From Bacteroidaceae bacterium (GTDB lineage: Bacteria; Bacteroidota; Bacteroidia; Bacteroidales; Bacteroidaceae): 5,457 bases of DNA. The notes beneath the pieces are model-generated. The model ran no database searches. It had not been told where the DNA came from and was given only the letters and a program-made list of their open reading frames with translations. Of this stretch, positions 1 through 5,457 are shown one piece after another (the stretch's first letter is position 1; the number at the start of each line of letters is the position of its first letter). The stretch is from NCBI GenBank assembly GCA_024695315.1, contig JAILIJ010000251.1, positions 1 to 5,457 on the forward strand, read 5' to 3'. The position numbers were made by a program, and so were the translations under genes.

Positions 1-415
1 TCAGCTTTTAATTGAAGTATATAATAATCAAATAAACAATCTTGAAAATCAAAAAAATACTTCAACAGAAAAAGTTGAGGAACTTATAAGTAAAGTAGAA
101 AAATTACAAGAGAAACAGAGTAAAGTATTCCATTCCGGAATGAAACTTTATAATCATCTAAAAGATGGAGGAACAGTAGTAACATGGAACAAACAAGATT
201 ATAACGATTTCCTGGATTACTATAACTTCCTAGACATGCCATTCATGATACATTTGGATTATGATTACGACAACCTACCAGACCGTTCTAAAGTATATCT
301 TATACTCGTCAATATGAATAAGACAGAAGATGAAATAGCGCAAATTCTGGGAGTTAGCAACGGATCTATACGTTCTATGAAATCAAGAATTAAAAGCAGA
401 GCAAAAAATACATAA
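1..415 (+). CDS. Coiled-coil / helix-turn-helix regulator, 3' part only
   Basis: This is the C-terminal end of a transcriptional regulator; the 5' end lies outside the window. The reading frame is open from base 2 to the TAA at 413-415 (137 residues visible), so the ATG at 140 is an internal methionine. Bases 5-124 encode a Leu/Ile/Val heptad pattern rich in Glu, Lys, Gln and Asn, which reads as a coiled coil. A Trp/Asp/Tyr-rich linker follows, then a helix-turn-helix at about 320-400 (core EIAQILGVSNGSIRSMKSRI) of the LuxR/sigma-region-4-like kind. In Bacteroidota this order (coiled coil, linker, terminal HTH) is typical of proteins that also have N-terminal TPR repeats and one membrane span; that upstream part is inferred, not seen. 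Only 12 bp separate it from the next regulator gene, so co-transcription is likely. The regulator assignment is fairly sure; the target is unknown. Confidence 0.75.
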   Translation, partial: QLLIEVYNNQINNLENQKNTSTEKVEELISKVEKLQEKQSKVFHSGMKLYNHLKDGGTVVTWNKQDYNDFLDYYNFLDMPFMIHLDYDYDNLPDRSKVYLILVNMNKTEDEIAQILGVSNGSIRSMKSRIKSRAKNT

Positions 416-427
416 AAAAGATAAATT

Positions 428-1126
428 ATGAAGAAACTTCCTTTAGTTGTTTTTATTATACTTATATTTACAACAACATATTCTTTCTTGTATAGCTATT
501 ACAATACAAAATCGCAGATAGAATATGATGTAAACAAAGCCTTGGAACTGACATTAATAGACATGCCAGATAATATCATCACAACTGATACAATCAAATG
601 CTACAGAGGCCATATTACCATAGCAGAATTAAAAGATACTGCATATATAGCCATGCAAACGGTACGTAAGGAAAACAAAATAGAAACAAAACTTATTGCA
701 GAAGCAAATTGTAGTCCTCTTACAATAATAAACATATCAAATCAGAAATATTCTGGCATATTATTTTGTATAAGTATTATATGGCTATTGACAAGTTTTT
801 ACTACTCGAAGAAATATAATACTCACGTACCTTCAACAAAACTGACGTTCGGTGGCATCATATATTCAAATGAGGAATTTATGACAGAAAAAGGAAATCC
901 AATTCACCTCACACCTATGCAATACTCATTAATGAAGATGTTTATGGATTCAAACTCCCATACACTTTCAAAACAAGAAATATGTGATAAGCTTTGGCCT
1001 AAAAAAAACGACGCTAGCGACACTCTATACACGCTAATCAAAAGAATAAAACCTATAATAGAAAAGAATAGTAATCTAAAAATAGAATCAGACAGAGGAA
1101 AGAGCTATTCTCTAAAACTCAAATAA
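428..1126 (+). CDS. Membrane-anchored OmpR/PhoB-type winged-helix regulator (ToxR-like layout)
   Basis: A 232-residue protein predicted to bind DNA from the inner membrane. Residues 4-24 form a hydrophobic segment after a Lys-Lys N-terminus, about 25-107 a polar loop, and about 108-125 a second hydrophobic segment followed by Lys-Lys. This puts the loop in the periplasm and the C-terminus in the cytoplasm. Residues 137-231 match the OmpR/PhoB winged-helix fold: a short beta start (LTFGGIIY), the typical HLTPMQYSLMKMF helix, LSKQEICDKLWPK, the likely recognition helix DTLYTLIKRIKPII, and a C-terminal wing around DRGKSYSL. There is no receiver domain with a phospho-acceptor Asp, so it should not be a phosphorelay response regulator. 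The loop has two cysteines (58 and 95) that could form a disulfide. The ATG at 428 directly precedes the membrane segment, 12 bp after the upstream regulator. The TGTCAG repeats just downstream, before the barrel gene, are its best candidate targets (inferred). Confidence 0.85.
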   Translation: MKKLPLVVFIILIFTTTYSFLYSYYNTKSQIEYDVNKALELTLIDMPDNIITTDTIKCYRGHITIAELKDTAYIAMQTVRKENKIETKLIAEANCSPLTIINISNQKYSGILFCISIIWLLTSFYYSKKYNTHVPSTKLTFGGIIYSNEEFMTEKGNPIHLTPMQYSLMKMFMDSNSHTLSKQEICDKLWPKKNDASDTLYTLIKRIKPIIEKNSNLKIESDRGKSYSLKLK

Positions 1127-1134
1127 TTATATTA

Positions 1135-1185
1135 CTGACATTTTATTGTCAGACAGATAAATAGTAATTGTCAGACAGTTGTCAG
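1135..1185. promoter_or_regulatory. Candidate operator: TGTCAG repeats on an 11-bp grid
   Basis: TTGTCAG occurs at 1146-1152, 1168-1174 and 1179-1185, and an inverted near-copy (CTGACAT) sits at 1135-1141. The starts 1135, 1146, 1168 and 1179 all fall on one 11-bp register; only slot 1157 is degenerate. The first two direct copies belong to a perfect 12-bp repeat, ATTGTCAGACAG, at 1145-1156 and 1167-1178, 22 bp apart. Each of these contains the small dyad TGTC-A-GACA, and 1135-1140 pairs with 1147-1152 as an inverted repeat. The unit TTGTCAG-ACAG-TTGTCAG has the same architecture as the Pho box (7-bp direct repeat, 4-bp spacer), as expected for an OmpR/PhoB-type winged helix. It lies just after the winged-helix gene and 34 bp upstream of a -7-like element. 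Binding by that protein is inference. Confidence 0.6.
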
Positions 1186-1218
1186 CTAAGAATCAAAAAC
1201 AATCTCGGTAATAGAATA

Positions 1219-1226
1219 TACCTTTG
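1219..1226 (+). promoter_or_regulatory. Candidate Bacteroidota -7 promoter element for the barrel gene
   Basis: TACCTTTG matches the Bacteroides primary sigma factor -7 consensus TAnnTTTG exactly. No clear TTTG -33 element lies at the usual spacing upstream (about 1192-1200), which would fit a promoter needing an activator bound at 1135-1185. The transcript would start near 1231-1234, leaving a leader of under 10 bases before the ATG at 1240. The exact match in the right place supports the call, but an 8-bp motif with two free positions can occur by chance in AT-rich DNA. Confidence 0.45.
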
Positions 1227-1239
1227 CATAAAAAAGCAA

Positions 1240-3285
1240 ATGAAATCGTATATTTTATTATCATTCTGTTTTTTCTCATTGACCATATATGCTCAAAACG
1301 AGAAAAAAGAAGTCTCTCTTGAAGAAATAACAATTAGAGGAAAAAAAGTTATCAATAAACTGGATATGCAGACCATATTTCCAACAGAAAAACAGAAAAT
1401 GGCATCTGCAAATGGTTATAGTATCCTCCAGAAACTTAGCTTACCTAATATACGCATTAATGAGATTTCCAGCACAATATCCACAATTGATAATAGCGGA
1501 GAAGTTCAGGTAAGGATAGATGGAATTATTGCTGATAAAAAAGACTTAATATCCCTAAATCCCCAAAATATTCGAAAAATAAACTTTATTGATAACCCTG
1601 GCGTAAGATATGGCGAAAATATAGCGTATGTCATAAATATTATTACTAATAAAAATAAAAACGGGTATGTTTTTGGCTTTGATCTAACGCCCACTCTTAC
1701 ATCATTACAGGGTCAAGGATTAACATACGCAAAATGGAATACAGGTAAAAATCAACTTTCATTTTCCTATGACTATAGCGGAAATAAATTGAAAGGCCTC
1801 AAAAAATACGAGAAAACAGAATACGTACTTAATAATGGGGAAATATATGAATTTGAAAGAAATGATTCCAAAAATCTAAATAAGACACAAGCACACGGAA
1901 TAAATTTAGAATATAACTGGGCAGACTCAACTGCAACAGTATTTCAAGCATCATTATATGGTGGGATTAGCAAAACCCCTAACAATTTTTGCATTAAGGA
2001 AATTAATGCGAATAATATAAAATATGTCACGAAAAATACCGAAAGTAACAAGGTAAAATCCCCTATTCTCGATTTATATTTCTTCCATCAAATTACTCCT
2101 CAAAAGTCTATTACAGCTAATACCGTAAGTACTTATATTGAAACAAATGCGAGCAATTTCTATGAAGAGATTACTCCATATCAATACGACGTAAATGGAA
2201 AAACTTTCTCCTCCCAATCAGAAATAATATACGAAAACAAGATAAAGCCATTCAATTTTTATGCAGGCATAAACTATAAATATAAATACACAAATAACGA
2301 ATACAAAAAAGACGTATCTACAATTTCCAAGATGACTCAAAATAATGTATATACATTTAGCGAAATCAAAGGATCCCTTAACGATTTTAGATATTCCATA
2401 GGAGTCGGCTTGAATTATATTGGCTATAAACAAAACAATCACAACTACGATTTCTGGACTTTCCGTCCAAAAGTAAGTCTTGATTATCGTATAACGAATA
2501 ACTTATATGCGAAATACTCCTATCAAATGTCTGGAAAAGTTTCTCGTATTGCCATGATAAGTGATGCTACAATCCAAACAAATAGTATGGAATTGACAGT
2601 CGGTAATCCAGATCTTAAACCATCTCGAGATACGGAACATGAAATAAAAATATCATACAATACTCCACGATTTGAGTCATTCATTAGTGGGTACTTCAAG
2701 AACTGTCACAAGCCAAATATGGCGCTATACTATCGTACAGAAGATAATCATTTCATCTACACTCAAATCAATCAAAAAGAAATTGACGTTTTACACACTA
2801 TGGCCTATATCAACTATTGGATATATCCTGAAAAACTAAGCCTCGCGCTTTACGGTGGACTTATGCGCTGCTTTAATTTTGGAAATGACTATACCCATTG
2901 CTACACTTCCGGGTTCTATACAAGTATGATTACAGCCTATTTTGGCAACTGGACTCTACAAGCCTATACTGATAATGGGAATCGTTTCCTCGAAGGGGAA
3001 ACAAAAGGAAACAACTGTGGCTATACAACCATACAAGCCTCATACAGACATAAGGACTGGACATTCTCATTATATTGGAAAAATCCTTTCACTAACAAAT
3101 ACAAGGAATACGAATCAGAAATCGTCAATACTAATCTTCACAAAACAATAAGTGTTTATAATCAAGATTTTGGGAACAGTATATCTCTAAATATCACATG
3201 GCGCCTAAGCCGTGGTAAGAAATATGTCTCCGCAGATAAAACCATAAACCTTCAAGATAAAGAAACTGGAATTATCAGACGATAG
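1240..3285 (+). CDS. Outer-membrane beta-barrel protein with TonB-receptor-like plug
   Basis: A 681-residue outer-membrane protein. The ATG at 1240 is chosen because it begins a clear signal peptide (residues 1-18, MKSYILL..., cleavage after Tyr-Ala before Gln-Asn). The frame also opens further upstream to a TTG at 1168, but that would put a polar stretch before the signal and overlap the repeats. Mature residues about 25-135 look like a plug: EEITIRGKK, then VQVRIDGIIADKKDL, then a VRYGENIAYVINIITNK strand typical of TonB-dependent receptor plugs. From about 140 to 655 there are alternating amphipathic strands rich in Tyr, Phe, Asn and Thr, as in 'outer membrane beta-barrel family' proteins. 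A polar tail of about 25 residues follows the last strand (SISLNITWRL). The usual N-terminal carboxypeptidase-like domain of SusC-type receptors is absent, and no SusD-like partner is present. Substrate, and true dependence on TonB, cannot be told. It is likely controlled by the repeats and promoter just upstream. Confidence 0.85.
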   Translation: MKSYILLSFCFFSLTIYAQNEKKEVSLEEITIRGKKVINKLDMQTIFPTEKQKMASANGYSILQKLSLPNIRINEISSTISTIDNSGEVQVRIDGIIADKKDLISLNPQNIRKINFIDNPGVRYGENIAYVINIITNKNKNGYVFGFDLTPTLTSLQGQGLTYAKWNTGKNQLSFSYDYSGNKLKGLKKYEKTEYVLNNGEIYEFERNDSKNLNKTQAHGINLEYNWADSTATVFQASLYGGISKTPNNFCIKEINANNIKYVTKNTESNKVKSPILDLYFFHQITPQKSITANTVSTYIETNASNFYEEITPYQYDVNGKTFSSQSEIIYENKIKPFNFYAGINYKYKYTNNEYKKDVSTISKMTQNNVYTFSEIKGSLNDFRYSIGVGLNYIGYKQNNHNYDFWTFRPKVSLDYRITNNLYAKYSYQMSGKVSRIAMISDATIQTNSMELTVGNPDLKPSRDTEHEIKISYNTPRFESFISGYFKNCHKPNMALYYRTEDNHFIYTQINQKEIDVLHTMAYINYWIYPEKLSLALYGGLMRCFNFGNDYTHCYTSGFYTSMITAYFGNWTLQAYTDNGNRFLEGETKGNNCGYTTIQASYRHKDWTFSLYWKNPFTNKYKEYESEIVNTNLHKTISVYNQDFGNSISLNITWRLSRGKKYVSADKTINLQDKETGIIRR

Positions 3286-3333
3286 TATTTTTCAAACAGA
3301 CATAATATCCGATTTCTACCTATAAGCCAAAAG

Positions 3334-3365
3334 GCTCCTGCTATATAAAACTATATAGCAGGAGC
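3334..3365 (-). terminator. Intrinsic terminator hairpin of the GH92 gene, overlapping its stop codon
   Basis: A perfect 14-bp inverted repeat (3334-3347 with 3352-3365) with a 4-base loop (AAAC on the + strand, 3348-3351). Read on the - strand, the stem begins with GCTCCTGC and the hairpin is followed by CTTTT, as in a factor-independent terminator. On the + strand it is followed by AAGCCCC with no T-run, so it should work poorly for the convergent barrel gene. The GH92 stop codon (3351-3353 on the - strand) lies at the stem/loop boundary, and the last codons (Ala-Pro-Ala-Ile) form the upstream arm. An alternative small hairpin (AGCC-AAAA-GGCT, 3325-3336) shares three bases with the stem. 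Confidence 0.75.
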
Positions 3366-5457
3366 AAGCCCCTCTATATACCAGTTAATCTCGACAGGAT
3401 TATTCTTCATCCTGACAATAAGAGGAAGGTTCTCATCATCAAGAATCCATATATAGGCGCCTTCTAAATCATCCATAAGATGGAAGGCATTATTTTTCTT
3501 TTCTATAAGTCGATATGAGGTATTTGAAATGACACAAGAGCCTTCCTTTCTAATACTCCTAAGCACTTCACGCGAAACAAGGGCAAATAGTTCTCCATCC
3601 AATTCCATATTCAGACCATCTGTTGGTTGAATATATGATATTTCCCCCGAGTGCTCCCTGTCGAAAGTATTCATAATGAAAGTCCCCTGCCAATACTTCA
3701 TATTACGCATTATCCCCCATCGCATAACGAGTCTACCGTCCTGCAAATCAGAAAATGTCACATCAAACCTGCGCGTCTGTCCATGCAGCTTATATATAAA
3801 CCTATATGACTTCGGAGTCTCAATTTCCAACACTCCACCTTGCATAAGCTGACCATGCGTTATACGATTATCCTTCAGTTCCTGACCATTGAAAAAAGCC
3901 CTTGAGAAATTTCCCTCACACGACCTAATATCTAACACATTTCCATTTTCAAGACTTATAGAAGCCGACTTCAAAAGAGGTTTATGAACAAGATAATAAT
4001 CATGTCCAGCATTAGGATAAAGTCCAAGCATGTGGAAAGCTAACCACGAAGACATGGCGCCTCCATCATCATTTCCCGGTAGTCCAGACTCAGAGTCATT
4101 AAAACTATCCCTTATAATATTCTCTACCCTAAAGCTCGACTTATCTGGCCTGCCTACCCAATGATACAGACAAGGCGTCAAGAACGATGGTTCATTAGCT
4201 ACATTATAGTATTTATGGGCAAAAAATGTATCCAAACGTCGCTCAAAAGCCTCTCTACCACCAGAAGCCTGAATCAAAGCCGGAATATCGTGAGGAATAC
4301 TAAATGAATATTCCCACGAAGAAGCCTCATAAAAGAAGCAATCCCACCAAGCACAATACCACGGTCCCTCATAGCTAATATCTGGGGTATATAAAAACTT
4401 TCTTGTCTGTATTTTACTATGTCCATAAGGAACCGAATCCAACCAAGCCCCATTTTTGTCTCTCGGCATGATAAAACCCTTAGCACCATCATGTACATAA
4501 TCATTACGCCAAAGATTCTTCCAGCGCCCGCTTTGGGCCATATAACGACTATATAAATCGTCCTTACCAAAATGCTTAGCCACCTGAGCTATTGCCCAGT
4601 CGCAGAAAGCATATTCAACCGTACGGTTTCCCCCTCTTGCCACTCCATAAGGAACATATCCGAGCGAGTTATATTCATCAAGGCCACCCCTGCCCTCAGC
4701 CTCATCATCCTTGGGCGCAACAGTAGCATCCTTCAGCATGGCCTTCAGAGCAAGTTCATAATCTAAATTCAATCCCTTAGCCAAAGCATCCGCAATAACA
4801 ATCTCAGCATTCGAGCCACCCTGAGTACGTCCATTAGAATTTCCGCTACGTGCATCAGGCATATACCCCGTCAATTTATATATATCCAAAAGAGATTTAG
4901 CAATAGCAGTAGCCCTCTGAGGGTCAAGCAAAGTAATAAGTGGAGTGCTTGTTCTGTACGTGTCCCAGATAGCATAATAATCGTCATATAGGCCATTATC
5001 CTTGGTCCTATCTACCGGCATGAGCATCGTATGGTAAAGAGCCGTATAGAACATCCTCTTATATTCCTTAGAAGTCTCTGGCGCCAACTCCACCTTTGCT
5101 AAAATCCTGTTCCACTTATCTATACACTCATTATACGTAACAGAAAAGTCCCAATGTGGGATATCCTCCCTAAGGTTCTGCTTTGCCTTATCTACCGACA
5201 CAAAACTGATGCCAATCTTTACATCCACAACCTTGGAAATATCGGCAACAAAAGACTCGTATTCCCCACCTAACAAAGACAAGCTACTCAAGGTAGCCTT
5301 ATCCTTATCCAAGGGCATAGACTCCTGCTTTTCCGCATAAAAATATACTGTATATGGGGCACCATTATTCCATCCACCGCTTATACGTTGCCATCCAGAA
5401 ATCGCCCCATCATCAGAATAGTTCACTTCTCCCCCCTCATATTGTTGTGCCTCACGC
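3351..5457 (-). CDS. GH92 family alpha-mannosidase with extra C-terminal domain, 5' part missing
   Basis: An exo-acting, calcium-dependent alpha-mannosidase of glycoside hydrolase family 92, used by Bacteroidota on N-glycans and fungal mannans and normally secreted. The frame is open to the window edge (701 residues visible). Judging by the family's usual length, roughly 200 N-terminal residues and any signal peptide lie outside. Counting from the GTG at 5426, family signatures are WDTYRTSTPLITLLDP (154-169), a GRTQGGSNAEIVIADALAKG region (199-218), EYAFCDWAIAQVAKHFGK (271-288), WEYSFSIPHD (371-380), NEPS (411-414) and GLPGNDDGGAMSSW (448-461, the most diagnostic). The usual GH92 end (FFNGQELKDNRITHGQLMQGG) falls at about 511-531. 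Residues about 560-691 are a further beta-rich domain I do not recognise, ending NLPLIVRMKNNPVEINW. The linkage preferred (alpha-1,2, -1,3, -1,4 or -1,6) cannot be fixed. It is convergent with the barrel gene and has no visible operon partner here. Confidence 0.9.
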   Translation of the reverse strand, partial: REAQQYEGGEVNYSDDGAISGWQRISGGWNNGAPYTVYFYAEKQESMPLDKDKATLSSLSLLGGEYESFVADISKVVDVKIGISFVSVDKAKQNLREDIPHWDFSVTYNECIDKWNRILAKVELAPETSKEYKRMFYTALYHTMLMPVDRTKDNGLYDDYYAIWDTYRTSTPLITLLDPQRATAIAKSLLDIYKLTGYMPDARSGNSNGRTQGGSNAEIVIADALAKGLNLDYELALKAMLKDATVAPKDDEAEGRGGLDEYNSLGYVPYGVARGGNRTVEYAFCDWAIAQVAKHFGKDDLYSRYMAQSGRWKNLWRNDYVHDGAKGFIMPRDKNGAWLDSVPYGHSKIQTRKFLYTPDISYEGPWYCAWWDCFFYEASSWEYSFSIPHDIPALIQASGGREAFERRLDTFFAHKYYNVANEPSFLTPCLYHWVGRPDKSSFRVENIIRDSFNDSESGLPGNDDGGAMSSWLAFHMLGLYPNAGHDYYLVHKPLLKSASISLENGNVLDIRSCEGNFSRAFFNGQELKDNRITHGQLMQGGVLEIETPKSYRFIYKLHGQTRRFDVTFSDLQDGRLVMRWGIMRNMKYWQGTFIMNTFDREHSGEISYIQPTDGLNMELDGELFALVSREVLRSIRKEGSCVISNTSYRLIEKKNNAFHLMDDLEGAYIWILDDENLPLIVRMKNNPVEINWYIEGLAPAI

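Noticed and set aside
140..142. ATG at 140 as the true start of a 91-residue protein
   Set aside because: The same frame is open to the window edge and encodes a coiled coil that fits this regulator family; no ribosome-binding or promoter signal precedes 140.
131..142. Perfect 12-bp palindrome CATTCCGGAATG
   Set aside because: It lies within a coding region, and about one 12-bp palindrome is expected by chance in a window of this size; no second copy was found.
1135..1152. CTGACA-TTTTAT-TGTCAG as a terminator after the winged-helix gene
   Set aside because: The stem is only 6 bp with no T-run after it, and both arms belong to the phased repeat array, so an operator explains it better.
1168..1239. 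TTG at 1168 as the start of the barrel gene
   Set aside because: It would add 24 polar residues before a clear signal peptide and overlap the repeat array and the promoter-like element; the ATG at 1240 starts the signal peptide directly.
1506..1694. Antisense open frame within the barrel gene (likewise 2218-2442 on - and 2942-3151 on +)
   Set aside because: These are shadow frames inside a well-supported gene, with no signal peptide, domain or start signal of their own.
4274..4570. Second - strand open frame inside the GH92 gene, and 4572-4766 on the + strand
   Set aside because: Both overlap the GH92 catalytic core, whose family motifs are read in the other frame; neither shows recognisable protein features.
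5424..5440. GTG at 5424-5426 on the - strand preceded by a G-rich, Shine-Dalgarno-like run
   Set aside because: The frame continues upstream to the window edge, GH92 proteins need a longer N-terminal domain, and the G-run is simply Gly-Gly-Glu codons.

Overview
The window looks like a low-GC Bacteroidota chromosome, most likely a Bacteroidales member of the Bacteroides/Prevotella type. The clues are an outer-membrane barrel gene with the family's typical short signal peptide ending Tyr-Ala-Gln, a TAnnTTTG-type promoter element, a coiled-coil/helix-turn-helix regulator and a GH92 glycosidase, together with little sign of Shine-Dalgarno sequences. Species cannot be fixed from the sequence.

The left part (1-3285, + strand) is a compact signalling cassette. 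It opens with the 3' end of a coiled-coil/helix-turn-helix regulator (1-415). After 12 bp comes a 232-residue regulator with two membrane segments and a cytoplasmic OmpR/PhoB-type winged helix (428-1126). A 113-bp gap then carries a striking set of TGTCAG repeats on an 11-bp grid (1135-1185) and a Bacteroides-type -7 element (1219-1226). These lie directly upstream of a 681-residue outer-membrane beta-barrel protein with a TonB-receptor-like plug (1240-3285). The repeats copy the layout of PhoB-type binding sites (7-bp direct repeat, 4-bp spacer). The simplest model is that the membrane-bound winged-helix protein senses something in the periplasm or membrane and switches the barrel gene on or off from there. 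The ligand is not visible.

The right part (3351-5457, - strand, convergent) is most of a GH92 alpha-mannosidase gene, cut by the window edge at its 5' end. After a normal GH92 catalytic region it carries an extra C-terminal beta-rich domain of about 130 residues that I do not recognise. Its stop codon lies inside a perfect 14-bp terminator hairpin (3334-3365). The GH92 gene is visibly richer in GC than the barrel gene, and nothing in the window ties the two functionally.

No RNA genes, insertion sequences, CRISPR arrays or attachment sites were seen, and no gene-free stretch exceeds 300 bases. Bases 3286-3333, between the barrel gene and the hairpin, hold nothing I recognise.
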